A stretch of DNA of 64,000 bases from Streptosporangium sp. NBC_01495 (GCF_036250735.1 NZ_CP109430.1:4836001-4900000), one strand, 5' to 3'. Shown: positions 51,475-60,859, counted from the stretch's first letter. Notes: a model not told the origin generated them from the sequence alone. Program-made: numbers and translations.

Positions 51475-52491
51475 GTGCGGACCATCGCAGAGCTGGAAGA
51501 ACGCCTGTCACGCCCCCGTGACGGGCTGGTCGAGGATCTGGGCAAGCTCGACGGCGACATCATGGTGCTCGGCGCCGGAGGCAAACTTGGCCCCAGCCTC
51601 GTCCGCCTGGCGCTGAACGGGGTCAGGGCGGCCGGGAGCGGCAAGCGCGTCATCGCGGTGTCGCGTTTCTCCGAGCCCGGCCTGGCGCGGGCGCTCGGCG
51701 ACGAGGGCGCCACGGTCGTCGCGGCCGACATCGCCGACGAGAACGCGCTGCGGGAGCTGCCCGACGTGCCCAACGTGGTCTTCCTCGTCGGCGCCAAGTT
51801 CGGCACCCGGGGGCGCGAGCACGCCACCTGGTTCACCAACGCCTACCTGCCCGGCCGCGTGGCCGACCGGTTCGCGGGCAGCAGGATCGCCGCGCTGTCG
51901 ACGGGCAACGTCTACCCGCTCGTTCCGATCACCTCCGGCGGTTCCACCGAGGACTCGCCCACCGGGCCGGTCGGCGACTACGCCATGAGCTGCCTGGGCC
52001 GCGAGCGTGTGCTCACCCATTTCGCCGAGGAGCGCGGCACGCCGACGGCGCTGATCCGGCTCAACTACGCCGTCGAGATGCGCTACGGCGTGCTGGTCGA
52101 CCTCGCGCAGAAGATCGTCGCCGGACAGGCCATAGACGTGACCACCGGCCAGGCGAACGTGGTCTGGCAGGGCTACGCCAACGAGGTGACGCTTCGCTCG
52201 CTGCTGCTGGCCTCCGTCCCGCCGTACGTGCTCAACGTGACCGGCCCCGAGCTGGTCTCGGTACGGCAGGTCGCCACCGACCTCGGCCGCCTGCTGGGCA
52301 GGGAGCCGGTCCTTGTCGGCGCGGAGGCCTCCACGGCGCTGTTGTCCAACGCCTCGCGCTGCCACGGCCTGTTCGGCTACCCCGATCTCACGCTCGCCGA
52401 ACTGGTCGAGCACACCGCCCGCTGGGTGGGTGACGGAGGGGCGCTGCTGGGCAAGCCCACCAAGTTCGAGCGCCGCGACGGCGCGTTCTGA
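51475..52491 (+). CDS. NAD-dependent epimerase/dehydratase-family protein
   Basis: A 338-residue extended SDR. The nucleotide-binding motif is G-A-G-G-K-L-G (about 34-40), and A-L-S-T-G-N-V-Y-P-L-V marks the usual Ser region. The catalytic Y-x-x-x-K is not canonical: Y-A-M-S-C-L-G-R-E-R shows Tyr without the Lys four residues later, so activity may differ from true epimerases. GTG start with GAGGAG upstream. First gene of an operon with a DHDPS-family lyase; under site 1 of the local operator set. Confidence 0.82.
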   Translation: MRTIAELEERLSRPRDGLVEDLGKLDGDIMVLGAGGKLGPSLVRLALNGVRAAGSGKRVIAVSRFSEPGLARALGDEGATVVAADIADENALRELPDVPNVVFLVGAKFGTRGREHATWFTNAYLPGRVADRFAGSRIAALSTGNVYPLVPITSGGSTEDSPTGPVGDYAMSCLGRERVLTHFAEERGTPTALIRLNYAVEMRYGVLVDLAQKIVAGQAIDVTTGQANVVWQGYANEVTLRSLLLASVPPYVLNVTGPELVSVRQVATDLGRLLGREPVLVGAEASTALLSNASRCHGLFGYPDLTLAELVEHTARWVGDGGALLGKPTKFERRDGAF

Positions 52492-52522
52492 CCGCATCGG
52501 CGAGGGTGAAAGGGGAACGTAC

Positions 52523-53578
52523 GTGCTCAGCACGGCACCCGAGAGACATGGTTCCGTCCACGACCTGTTCCGTAAGGGCATGGTCATCCCGGCGCACCCG
52601 CTGGCACTGACCGAGGACCGGCGGCTCGACGAGCGGCGGCAGCGGGCGCTGACCCGTTACTACGTCGAGGCGGGGGCGGGCGGTCTGGCCGTCGGGGTGC
52701 ACACCACCCAGTTCGCGATCCACGGCACGGACCTGCTGCCCCCCGTGCTGGAGCTCGCCGCCGAGACCGTCCGTGGCTACGAGCGCGAGGTGGTGCTGGT
52801 GGCGGGCGCTACCGGGAGCACCGCACGGGCGGTGGCGGAGGCGGAGTTGGCGGCCTCGCTCGGTTACCACATGATGCTGCTGAGCCCGCATCGCGAGCTG
52901 GACGAGGATCAGCTCATCGAGCGGACCCGCGCGGTCGGGGAGGTGCTGCCGGTGATCGGCTTCTACCTGCAGCCCGCCGTCGGCGGCCGGGCGCTGACCC
53001 GCGACTACTGGACGCGTCTGGCGTCGATCGACGCGGTCGTCGGCATCAAGGTCGCCCCGTTCAACCGCTACCGGACGCTGGACGTGCTCCATGGCGTGGT
53101 CAGGGCCGGGCGCACCCGCCAGGTGGCGCTCTACACCGGCAACGACGACCACATCCTGTCGGACCTGATCACTTCGCATCGCGTCGTCGTGGACGGCGAG
53201 GAGGTCGACGTCGAGTTCGTCGGCGGTCTCCTCGGCCAGTGGGCGGTGTGGGTGAGGCGGGCGGTCGAGCTGCTCGACGAGGCGCGGCGCGCCCGTGACG
53301 GCGACGACGCCGCCGTGCGCAGGCTGCTCACCCTCGACGGGCACCTGACCGACGCCAACGCCGCCATCTTCGACGCCGAGCACGGCTTCCGCGGCTGCCT
53401 TCCCGGTATCCACGAAGTGCTGCGTCGCCAGGGCCTGCTGGCCGGGCGCTGGTGCCTGGATCCGGAGGAGGAGCTCTCCCCCGGGCAGCTCGCCGAGATC
53501 GACCGGATCTGGGCGGCCTATCCGTGGCTACGCGACGACGAGTTCGTCGCCGAGGGCCTGGACCGGTGGCTGCGCTAA
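52523..53578 (+). CDS. DHDPS/N-acetylneuraminate-lyase family protein
   Basis: A 351-residue Schiff-base lyase-family TIM barrel. The catalytic Lys is in V-V-G-I-K-V-A-P-F-N, the helper Tyr in V-I-G-F-Y-L-Q-P-A, and the substrate-carboxylate loop is represented by H-T-T-Q-F rather than G-T-T-G-E. Such enzymes cleave or dehydrate 2-keto-3-deoxy sugar acids. GTG 52523 has AAAGGGGAAC upstream. The C-terminal 60 residues extend beyond the usual 300-residue fold. It overlaps the end of the convergent regulator gene by 4 bp. Confidence 0.85.
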   Translation: MLSTAPERHGSVHDLFRKGMVIPAHPLALTEDRRLDERRQRALTRYYVEAGAGGLAVGVHTTQFAIHGTDLLPPVLELAAETVRGYEREVVLVAGATGSTARAVAEAELAASLGYHMMLLSPHRELDEDQLIERTRAVGEVLPVIGFYLQPAVGGRALTRDYWTRLASIDAVVGIKVAPFNRYRTLDVLHGVVRAGRTRQVALYTGNDDHILSDLITSHRVVVDGEEVDVEFVGGLLGQWAVWVRRAVELLDEARRARDGDDAAVRRLLTLDGHLTDANAAIFDAEHGFRGCLPGIHEVLRRQGLLAGRWCLDPEEELSPGQLAEIDRIWAAYPWLRDDEFVAEGLDRWLR

Positions 53579-54780
53579 AGGGTCAGGCGGTAGAGCGTCA
53601 GCGGGCGGCCGCTGGAGCCGCTGGAAAGGTTGCCGGTGCGTTCGGCCAGCCCGGCCAGCTCCAGGCGGTGCAGCATCCGGCGGGCCGTGCGCTGCTGTAC
53701 CGCGAGCCGCTCGGCGATCTCGCGGGTGGTCAGCGGCTGATCGCCCACGGTCGCCCGCGCCTCCAGCAGCTTCTCCAGCGTCGCCACCGACAGGCCCACC
53801 CGGTGGGCCAGGAGCGGCAGGTTCGTCTCGCTGGCCGGAGGCGGGGCGACCGACTCCAGCACGACGTCGGTGTCGGCTCGCAGCGACAGCACCGCGGCCA
53901 CGTCGCCGATGCGCCGGGCCCTGGCCAGCGCCCTGCGGGCCAGGCTCTCGGCCTCGGCGGCGCTGCGGCCCAGGCCGAACCCGGCCCGCACAACCCGGCT
54001 GTAGGCGGCCAGCCGCGACAGCATCGGCAGGGAGGAGAAGCCGCCCGTCGCGTCGTGCAGCGGGCCGCGGGTGGTGACCAGCAGGTGGACACCGCCCCGG
54101 AAGGCCGCGAGCGTGCCGCCGAGCGCGGTCGCCTCGCGCAGCAGGCCCTCCTCGCCGTCGAGCTCGATCAGGCCCAGTGCGATCTGCGCGTCCTCCTGCG
54201 CCTGGCCCTCCGCCGACAGCAGGAGCCGGCGCAGGGCGACGCGGACCGAGTGCGTCGACGGCGCCAGGCGCAGCACCGGGAGTTTGCCGCGCAACGCCTC
54301 GTGCACCGAGCTGAGGCAGGTGATCACGGTGTGCTCGCCGCCGCGGCGGTGGAAGGCGATGGCCGACCGCGAGGTCAGGCCACTGCGCCAGGGGAGCACC
54401 CGCAGCCTGTCGGTGGGCAGGCCGGCCTCGGTGAACGTGGCGGTCACGTCGGCACCCGACAGGGTGTCGATGGACAGGCGGGTGACGTCGTGGCCCTGGT
54501 GCTGGAGCCGTACGAGGGCGCTGAGCAGGGTCGCGCCCGAGTAGTCGACGAACGCGGCGGGACGCGTGAGGACGTCGGCCTCATGCGAGAGCATGTACGG
54601 CACTATGCCGGTGAACAGCCAGCCCTCCACCGCGCCGGCGTGCGCCTCGACGATCGTGGGCGCCTGCGACTCGTGGTCGTAGTCGAGCCGCAGCGTGCTC
54701 ACACCCGGTTGTTCCTCACAGGTGGCCGCCACGTCGTCGACCAGGTCGTGGGGGCCGACCACCCCGATGAGGATCCCCAC
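53575..54780 (-). CDS. Transcriptional regulator with C-terminal winged helix
   Basis: A 401-residue protein of uncommon architecture. Residues 1-130 resemble a ligand-sensing alpha/beta domain (I-G-V-V-G-P-H-D-L-V near the start). The middle (about 190-310) has alternating strands and helices with no known motif. The last 70 residues form a winged helix-turn-helix (Q-P-L-T-T-R-E-I-A-E-R-L-A-V-Q-Q-R-T-A-R-R-M-L-H-R-L-E). GTG start with AGGAGG upstream. Operator site 2 lies 19-36 bp before it, so it probably controls itself and the divergent aminotransferase, and perhaps all five sites. Confidence 0.75.
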   Translation of the reverse strand: MGILIGVVGPHDLVDDVAATCEEQPGVSTLRLDYDHESQAPTIVEAHAGAVEGWLFTGIVPYMLSHEADVLTRPAAFVDYSGATLLSALVRLQHQGHDVTRLSIDTLSGADVTATFTEAGLPTDRLRVLPWRSGLTSRSAIAFHRRGGEHTVITCLSSVHEALRGKLPVLRLAPSTHSVRVALRRLLLSAEGQAQEDAQIALGLIELDGEEGLLREATALGGTLAAFRGGVHLLVTTRGPLHDATGGFSSLPMLSRLAAYSRVVRAGFGLGRSAAEAESLARRALARARRIGDVAAVLSLRADTDVVLESVAPPPASETNLPLLAHRVGLSVATLEKLLEARATVGDQPLTTREIAERLAVQQRTARRMLHRLELAGLAERTGNLSSGSSGRPLTLYRLTL

Positions 54781-54798
54781 TGAGACCTCCTGGCTAAA

Positions 54799-54816
54799 TT
54801 ACGGTCAAGACCGCTA
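54799..54816. promoter_or_regulatory. Operator site 2 between regulator and aminotransferase
   Basis: TTACGGTCAAGACCGCTA matches the perfect site at 51437 in both half-sites (GGTC-NN-GACC) with a changed right edge. It lies 19 bp from the regulator start and 27 bp from the aminotransferase start, so it can serve both promoters. Confidence 0.65.
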
Positions 54817-54842
54817 TGACTTTATCTCGTGCGAGGTGTTGT

Positions 54843-56012
54843 GTGACTCCGAAATTCCCCAGCGCCGCGGAAGCGGCCGGCAGGACTCTCGGCGACGAGG
54901 AGGTGGCCGCCGCCGAGCGGGTGATCCGCTCGGGGATGCTCAACTCCGTGTGGGGCACCGAGGCCAGGGCGCTCGAACGCGAGATGGCCGAGCTGTGCGG
55001 CGCCCGGCACGCCGTGGCGTGCAGCTCGGGCACCGCTGCCCTGCATCTCGCGGTCGTGGCAGCCGCCCCGAACCCGGCCGACGAGATCATAACGACGCCC
55101 ATGACCGACTTCGGAACCGTGGCCCCCATCCTGGCGCAGAACGCGGTCCCTGTCTTCGCCGACGTCGATCCGCTGTCGGGGAATCTCGATCCGGCCGCGG
55201 TGCGGGCCGCGATCACCCCGCGCACCAGGGCGATCATGGCCGTGCACCTCTTCGGCGCACCCGCCGCCGTGGACGAGTTGCGGGCGATCGCCGACGAGCA
55301 CGGGATCATGCTGATCGAGGACTGCGCGCAGGCGTGGCTGGGCGAGCTGCCCGGCGGCCGGCCGGTGGGCGCCGCCGGCGAGGTCGGCTGCTTCAGCCTG
55401 CAGCAGTGGAAGCACGTCACCTGCGGCGACGGCGGTCTCGTGGTCACCGACGACGACGCGCTGGCACAGACGATGCGGCTGTTCTCCGACAAGGGCTGGG
55501 ACCGGGCCGGCGGGCGGCACCACCTGAGCTTCGGGCTCAACTACCGGATGACCGAGCTGCAGGCCGCGGTGGCCCGCGCGCAGCTGGCCAAACTGCCGGG
55601 CGTGGTGGCCGCCCGGCGGCACTGGGCCACGCGGTTGCTGCGGGAGCTGGCGGGGCTGCCGGGCCTCGCGCTGCCCGATCCGCGCGGGCACGCGTGGTGG
55701 TACTTCCCGGTCGTGCTGCCGGGCGGAGGGGCGCCGGAGCTCGCCGCCAGGCTGGCCGCCGACGGGATTCCGGCCCGGTCCGGGTATCTTGCCGAGCCGC
55801 TCAACCGGGCACCGCTGTGGGACGGGCCGATGTACGGTACGTCCAGGTTTCCGCTGTCGGGACAGCCGGCCGCCTGCCCCGAGGCGGACCGCCTGGTCGG
55901 CGAGACGTTGCTGATCGTGGACCTGAACGAGAACTACACCGCCGACCACGTCGCGGCGATCAGCGATGGATTCCGGCGTTACGTTCAGATGTCGGGCATT
56001 GACCCCTCATGA
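54843..56012 (+). CDS. DegT/DnrJ/EryC1-family PLP aminotransferase
   Basis: A 389-residue sugar aminotransferase-type enzyme. Motifs: G-T-E-A-R-A-L-E-R-E-M-A-E, C-S-S-G-T-A-A-L-H-L-A, V-F-A-D-V-D-P, the PLP region E-D-C-A-Q-A-W and the Schiff-base Lys in L-Q-Q-W-K-H-V-T-C-G-D-G-G. It would move an amino group to or from a keto sugar. GTG 54843 with GCGAGG upstream; earlier in-frame codons overlap the promoter. The sugar ABC operon starts 70 bp downstream with its own operator. Confidence 0.9.
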   Translation: MTPKFPSAAEAAGRTLGDEEVAAAERVIRSGMLNSVWGTEARALEREMAELCGARHAVACSSGTAALHLAVVAAAPNPADEIITTPMTDFGTVAPILAQNAVPVFADVDPLSGNLDPAAVRAAITPRTRAIMAVHLFGAPAAVDELRAIADEHGIMLIEDCAQAWLGELPGGRPVGAAGEVGCFSLQQWKHVTCGDGGLVVTDDDALAQTMRLFSDKGWDRAGGRHHLSFGLNYRMTELQAAVARAQLAKLPGVVAARRHWATRLLRELAGLPGLALPDPRGHAWWYFPVVLPGGGAPELAARLAADGIPARSGYLAEPLNRAPLWDGPMYGTSRFPLSGQPAACPEADRLVGETLLIVDLNENYTADHVAAISDGFRRYVQMSGIDPS

Positions 56013-56044
56013 GGGTGATCGCTACATTTCGGCCTGGACCGGTA
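55999..56044 (+). promoter_or_regulatory. Promoter and operator site 3 before the sugar ABC operon
   Basis: TTGACC (55999-56004) and TACATT (56023-56028) are 18 bp apart. The 18-bp motif variant TTTCGGCCTGGACCGGTA (56027-56044) starts at the -10 and covers the expected transcription start. It matches the perfect site at 14 of 18 positions. Confidence 0.5.
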
Positions 56045-56082
56045 TTGCCAATAACCGGTGTTTCCAATGAAAGGAAGGCCCG

Positions 56083-57330
56083 ATGAGGAAGGTCGCACTC
56101 GCCGGCCTCGCGGCCGCCCTGGGAGTCGCGCTCGCCGGATGCGGCGGCTCCGGCTCGGGGTCGGACAAGAGCACGGTGACACTCTGGATGTACCCCGTGA
56201 TCGGGGACCAGGCCAAGAACCAGGCGTTCTGGGCCAAGATCGAGAAGGACTTCGAGGCCGGGAACGCCACGATCGATCTCAAGGTCGACCATCAGCCCTG
56301 GGAGGGCCGCCAGGAGAAGATCACCACGGCGCTCGCCTCGAAGAAGGGCTTCGACCTGGTCGTGCTCACCCCCGACCAGATCCCGCAGTACGCCCGGCAG
56401 GGCGCCCTGGCCCCGGTGGACGACGTGGTGGCCGCCGCCAAGACCTCCTTCCTGCCCAACGCCCTCAGCGCGCTGAGCGTGGAGGGCAGCCTCTACGGCG
56501 TGCCGATCTACCAGACCATCACCGCGCCGATCTACAACAAGAAGGCGTTCACCGACGCGGGCGTGACCGAGTTCCCCCAGACCTGGGAGGCGTTCAAGGC
56601 CGCCGCGCCCAAGCTCGCCGCCAAGAAGGTCGCGATCCTCGACTACCCCGGCGCCCCCGAGATCAGCCTGAACCAGAGCTTCTACCCGCTGCTGTGGGGC
56701 AACGGCGGCGGCGTGTTCGCCGCCGACGGCAAGAGCGTCGTCTTCAACGGTCCCGAGGGCGTCGGGGCCCTGCAGTTCCTGCTCGACCTGCAGAAGCTGG
56801 GCGGCCTGCCGGAGAACGCGGCGACCAAGAAGAACGACATCGAGGGCGGCGCCCTGGCCGGGGGCAGAACGGCCGTCTACCACGCGGCCACCGCGCTGCA
56901 GGTCACCCAGCTCGGCGCGGCGATCGGCGACGACAACGTCGGCGTCGGGCTGCCGCTGGAGAACGCGAAGAAGGTCGCGTTCGGCATCCCCGGCGGGCTC
57001 GCGCTGGCCAAGCACTCGCCGAACGCCGAGGCCGCCAAGAGGTTCGCCGCCTTCCTGTCCGCGCCGGAGGCCTCGGCGGCGCTGGCCAAGGAGTCGGGCT
57101 TCTTCTCCGCCCGTACCGACGTGACCGTGCCCGGCACCTCTCCGGTCGTGCAGGAGTTCGCCAAGTCGCTGGAGTACGCCTTCCCCGGCGACGCCCACCC
57201 GATGGCCCGCCAGGTGATGGCGCTGATCGCGCCGGAGATCCAGGCGGCCCTGCTCGGCCAGAAGGACGCCAAGGCGGCCCTGGACGACGCGGCCAAGGAG
57301 GCCAACACGCTGCTGGCCAGCGGCGGCTGA
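56083..57330 (+). CDS. Carbohydrate ABC transporter substrate-binding lipoprotein (MalE-like)
   Basis: A 415-residue SBP family 1 lipoprotein, with lipobox L-A-G-C and a Gly/Ser linker. The mature protein has W-E-G-R-Q-E-K-I-T-T-A-L, F-D-L-V-V-L-T-P-D-Q-I, Y-G-V-P-I-Y-Q and the late N-A-E-A-A-K-R-F-A-A-F-L-S segment, all typical of sugar binders. AAAGGAAGG precedes the ATG. It captures an unknown sugar for the two permeases encoded next. Confidence 0.92.
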   Translation: MRKVALAGLAAALGVALAGCGGSGSGSDKSTVTLWMYPVIGDQAKNQAFWAKIEKDFEAGNATIDLKVDHQPWEGRQEKITTALASKKGFDLVVLTPDQIPQYARQGALAPVDDVVAAAKTSFLPNALSALSVEGSLYGVPIYQTITAPIYNKKAFTDAGVTEFPQTWEAFKAAAPKLAAKKVAILDYPGAPEISLNQSFYPLLWGNGGGVFAADGKSVVFNGPEGVGALQFLLDLQKLGGLPENAATKKNDIEGGALAGGRTAVYHAATALQVTQLGAAIGDDNVGVGLPLENAKKVAFGIPGGLALAKHSPNAEAAKRFAAFLSAPEASAALAKESGFFSARTDVTVPGTSPVVQEFAKSLEYAFPGDAHPMARQVMALIAPEIQAALLGQKDAKAALDDAAKEANTLLASGG

Positions 57331-57385
57331 TGCGGTTCGCCCCCCATCGCGGTGGGGGCCGTCACGTGCGAAAGGCGAGAACCTG

Positions 57386-58252
57386 ATGCGACAGCGCTTG
57401 CGGGACCCCATGGCGGGCCTGCTGTTCGTCCTCCCCATGCTGGTGCTCTTCCTGGTCTTCAGGTTCGTGCCCATCCTGGGGGCGGGGGGCATGAGCCTGA
57501 CCGACCTGAACCTCGGCGGGGAGTGGAACTTCGTCGGCGTCGACAACTACGCCCGGTTGCTCGACGACCCGAAGTTCTGGGACAGCCTGCGGATCACGCT
57601 GGTCTATGTCGCGATCTACGTGCCCCTGACCGTCCTCGTCGCGCTCGGCACCGCGCTGCTGCTCAACGCGGTCGTCTTCATGCGCGGCCTGTTCCGGGGC
57701 ATGCTCTTCCTGCCGTACGTCACCAGCTTCGTGCTGGCGGGGGTGATCTGGCGGTGGATCTACGAGTTCGACGGGGTGATCAACGGGCTGCTGGGCAAGC
57801 TCGACCTCGGCCCCGTCGGCTTCCTCGAGGAGGCCGCCCTCGTGCTGCCCGCGCTGGCGGTGGTGTCGGCGTGGAAGGGCTTCGGCTACTCCATGCTGAT
57901 CCTGCTCGCCGGTCTCAAGTCGATCCCGGCCTCCTACCTGGAGGCGGCGACGGTCGACGGGGCCGGGCCGTGGCAGCGGTTCCGCCGGATCACGCTGCCG
58001 CTGCTCAGGCCCGCCCTGTTCTTCGTCGTCGTCATCGAGACCATCGGCGCCTTCCAGACGTTCGACACCATCTACGTGATGACCGGCGGCGGGCCCGCCA
58101 GGGCGAGCTACACGCTCATCTACGGCCTGTACGACCAGGGTTTCAAATTCTCCAACCTCGGCTACGCGGCCACGATCGGCATCGTGCTCTTCGCGCTGGT
58201 GCTCGTCGTGTCGCTGGCCCAGCGCCGCCTGCTCGATCGGGGAAACGCATGA
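57386..58252 (+). CDS. Sugar ABC transporter permease (MalF-like)
   Basis: A 288-residue permease with six membrane helices and the coupling loop E-A-A-T-V-D-G-A-G-P-W-Q-R-F-R-R-I-T-L-P, the EAA motif of sugar importers. It forms a heterodimer with the next gene's product. The ATG has GCGAGAAC upstream, and the gene ends in a 4-bp overlap with the second permease. Confidence 0.93.
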   Translation: MRQRLRDPMAGLLFVLPMLVLFLVFRFVPILGAGGMSLTDLNLGGEWNFVGVDNYARLLDDPKFWDSLRITLVYVAIYVPLTVLVALGTALLLNAVVFMRGLFRGMLFLPYVTSFVLAGVIWRWIYEFDGVINGLLGKLDLGPVGFLEEAALVLPALAVVSAWKGFGYSMLILLAGLKSIPASYLEAATVDGAGPWQRFRRITLPLLRPALFFVVVIETIGAFQTFDTIYVMTGGGPARASYTLIYGLYDQGFKFSNLGYAATIGIVLFALVLVVSLAQRRLLDRGNA

Positions 58253-59112
58253 CGCTCACCGCCACCCGGCCCGCCACCGCGGTCGTGAAGCCTCCGGTCA
58301 GGGCACGGCGCGGGTCCTTCCGATGGCCGCTGTGGGTGCTGCTCGCGCTCGCGTCGGTGATCACGGTCAGCCCGTTCTTCGTGATGTTCGTGGTGGCGCT
58401 GTCGCCGCCGGGCGAGCCCACCCTGCCCGCCCGGTGGCCGGAGTCGCTGTCCCTGGACACCATCGTGGACCTGCTGTCGTCCTCGGGGTTCGCCGGCTGG
58501 ACGGTCAACACGGTGATCTACGCGCTGGTGTCCGTGGTGATCACCCTGCTGACCGCGTCGATGGCCGGGTACGCCTTCGCCAAGAAGCGCTTCCCCGGGC
58601 GCGACACGATGATGTGGGCGTTCCTCGCGACGCTCATGGTGCCGTCCCAGGCGACGCTGATCCCGATGTTCGTGCTCGTCTCCGGGCTCGGCGGGGTGGA
58701 CACGTTCTGGGGACTGATCGTGCCGACGCTGGCCAACTCGCAGGCGGTCTTCCTCATGCGGCAGTTCATCCGCGACCTGCCCGACGAGCTGTTCGAGGCG
58801 GCCAAGGTCGACGGGGCCTCCGAGTGGCGCGTCTACTGGCAGATCGTGATCCCGCTGACCAGGCCGATCCTGGCCACGCTCGGGGTGTTCGTGTTCCTGT
58901 GGCACTGGAACGACTTCCTGTGGCCGCTCGTCATGGCGCAGTCGGACGAGATGCGCACGCTCACCGTGGGGCTGGCGTCGATGCGTACGGAGGGGTCGTC
59001 GCTGGCCGTGCTGATGGCCTCCGCCGCGCTGTCGGTGCTGCCGTGCCTGCTGGTGTTCGCGCTCCTGCAGCGGTACCTGGTCAACAGCATCGCGATGACC
59101 GGACTCAAATAA
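58249..59112 (+). CDS. Sugar ABC transporter permease (MalG-like)
   Basis: A 287-residue permease, six helices, with the EAA motif E-A-A-K-V-D-G-A-S-E-W-R-V-Y-W-Q-I-V-I-P-L and the MalG-type end (Q-R-Y-L-V-N-S-I-A-M-T-G-L-K). ATG 58249 overlaps the previous stop as ATGA. No ATPase gene follows, so the transporter probably borrows a shared MsiK/MsmK-type ATPase encoded elsewhere, as is usual for actinomycete sugar importers. Confidence 0.93.
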   Translation: MTLTATRPATAVVKPPVRARRGSFRWPLWVLLALASVITVSPFFVMFVVALSPPGEPTLPARWPESLSLDTIVDLLSSSGFAGWTVNTVIYALVSVVITLLTASMAGYAFAKKRFPGRDTMMWAFLATLMVPSQATLIPMFVLVSGLGGVDTFWGLIVPTLANSQAVFLMRQFIRDLPDELFEAAKVDGASEWRVYWQIVIPLTRPILATLGVFVFLWHWNDFLWPLVMAQSDEMRTLTVGLASMRTEGSSLAVLMASAALSVLPCLLVFALLQRYLVNSIAMTGLK

Positions 59113-59122
59113 AGTCTCTTAG

Positions 59123-60103
59123 ATGGATATATCGCCACAGGCCGCGCGGCTGCGCGAGCAGCTGCGCGGCACGCTGCTCGCGGCGGCGGCCACCCCCATG
59201 ACGGCCTCGGGCGAGGTGGACCTCGACCTGGTGACGGCCTATTTCCGTGGCCTGCTCGCCGACGGCGCCGACGGGCTCGCGGTGCTCGCCCACACCGGCC
59301 GCGGCCCCTTCCTGCCCCCGCCGGTGCGGTCCGCCGTGATCGAGCGCGCGGTCTCCCTGGGAGTGCCGGTGCTGGTCGGCGTCGGCGGCGCCTCCGATGA
59401 GGCGCGGACGGGCAGGGTCACGGTCACGTTGAGCACGGCGCGACCGGACGGCCCGGCGGCTTCTTCGGACGCGCCCCCGGGTTCGGCGGAGCGGGTCGTC
59501 GAGGAAGCGCGGGTCGCCGCCGGGCTCGGGGCCGCCGGCGTGCTGGTGTTCCCCTCCGCCGAGGACCGGCTCGCCCTGCACGACGCCGTCTGGCGGGGCG
59601 CGGGGCTGCCCATGATCGCCTTCGATCTCTACACGCTGCCCTGCCCGCCCGCCGTACTGAGGGAGATCGTCCGCCACCCCGGGGTGGCGGGACTGAAGAC
59701 GGCGCTGCTGTCGGACGCGATGGGATGCCAGGAGGCGATACGGATCACCCACGAGGCGGGACGGCTGGCGATCACCGGCGAGGACCGGATGTTCGGCCCG
59801 TCGCTGCTGTGGGGCGCCGGGGCGGCGCTGGTCGGCCTCGCGGCCGCGCGGGTGGGCGTCACCCGCGAGGTGATGCGTGCCTTCGCCGGGAACGACCTGC
59901 GGGAGTTCGAGCGGGCGTCGGCGCGGCTCGACCGGCTGGCCGCCGCGACGTTCACCGCGCCGATGGAGGGTTACGTCCAGCGCATGCTGTGGCTGGCCGC
60001 CGCCGAGGGGCGCATTCCTCGCTCGCACGCCTTCGACCTGTACGGCCCGGCGCTGGAGGAGGACGGGCGGACTCTGGAAAGGGCCCTCCTCACCGAGGTC
60101 TGA
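59123..60103 (+). CDS. Second DHDPS/N-acetylneuraminate-lyase family protein
   Basis: A 326-residue Schiff-base lyase-type barrel, starting 10 bp after the permease gene and so in its operon. The Lys is in V-A-G-L-K-T-A-L-L-S and the Tyr in I-A-F-D-L-Y-T-L-P; the binding loop reads H-T-G-R-G instead of G-T-T-G-E. An insertion near residues 92-118 (Ala/Pro/Ser-rich) departs from the family. The substrate is presumably a keto-acid derived from the imported sugar. Confidence 0.85.
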   Translation: MDISPQAARLREQLRGTLLAAAATPMTASGEVDLDLVTAYFRGLLADGADGLAVLAHTGRGPFLPPPVRSAVIERAVSLGVPVLVGVGGASDEARTGRVTVTLSTARPDGPAASSDAPPGSAERVVEEARVAAGLGAAGVLVFPSAEDRLALHDAVWRGAGLPMIAFDLYTLPCPPAVLREIVRHPGVAGLKTALLSDAMGCQEAIRITHEAGRLAITGEDRMFGPSLLWGAGAALVGLAAARVGVTREVMRAFAGNDLREFERASARLDRLAAATFTAPMEGYVQRMLWLAAAEGRIPRSHAFDLYGPALEEDGRTLERALLTEV

Positions 60104-60124
60104 CCCACCTCGCGCCCGGGCCGG

Positions 60125-60859
60125 TCAGCCGATCGGGAGGCGGAAGAGGGAGGCCGCGTTGCGCCAGGCCAGGCGGTCGGCCGTGTCGCCGGTCAGTCCC
60201 GCCGCCGCCACGGAGCCGAAGGCGGAGGCCGGGTCGATGAGCGTGGAGTCGGTGCCGAACAGCAGCCGTTCCGGGTCCACGGCGGCGGCGACCTCCGCGA
60301 TGCGCCCGGCGGGGAAGTGCGACCAGCACGGCTCCAGGTAGAGGCGGTCGCAGGCGCGGGCGGCCTCGATGGCGTGCCGGTAGCCGTCCGCGCCCATGTG
60401 CCCGGCGATCACGCGCAGGCCCGGGGTGTCGAGACAGACCTGGGCCAGGTCGAGCACGGAGGTGCCCCACGTGTGCACCAGCGCCGGGACACCCGCCGCC
60501 GCCACCAGAGCCAGCGCGTCGCGCAGTTGCGGGGAGGTGGCGGGGGAACCGGTGTAGTCGGTGTGGATCTTCACGCCGACGAACCGGCCGGTGGGCAGGT
60601 AGGTGTTCAGGTCGCGCTCGGCCTCGGCCAGGCGGCGCGGGTTGACGGTCACGTAGCCGTACAGGCGGGCGGGGCCGGGCACGGAGTCCAGGTGGGCGGC
60701 CAGGGCGCGGTTACCCGCCGGGGCGTCGTAGATGACGGCCTCGGTGCCCGACACGACGGCCAGGTCGATCCCGTAGCGGTCCATGGCTCGGATCGTCAGC
60801 GCCGAGACGTCCATGGTGAAGAACCACGGACCCCAGTGCGCGTGGACATCTATGATCAT
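60125..60859 (-). CDS. Amidohydrolase-2 family metal-dependent TIM-barrel enzyme
   Basis: A 244-residue member of the amidohydrolase-related (ACMSD-like) family. The metal-binding H-A-H is in M-I-I-D-V-H-A-H-W-G; further ligands are the His of V-K-I-H-T, the His of A-G-H-M-G and the Asp of L-F-G-T-D-S. It would hydrolyse or decarboxylate a sugar-acid or lactone-like substrate. ATG 60859 overlaps the preceding stop by 4 bp. Convergent with the lyase gene. Confidence 0.88.
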   Translation of the reverse strand: MIIDVHAHWGPWFFTMDVSALTIRAMDRYGIDLAVVSGTEAVIYDAPAGNRALAAHLDSVPGPARLYGYVTVNPRRLAEAERDLNTYLPTGRFVGVKIHTDYTGSPATSPQLRDALALVAAAGVPALVHTWGTSVLDLAQVCLDTPGLRVIAGHMGADGYRHAIEAARACDRLYLEPCWSHFPAGRIAEVAAAVDPERLLFGTDSTLIDPASAFGSVAAAGLTGDTADRLAWRNAASLFRLPIG

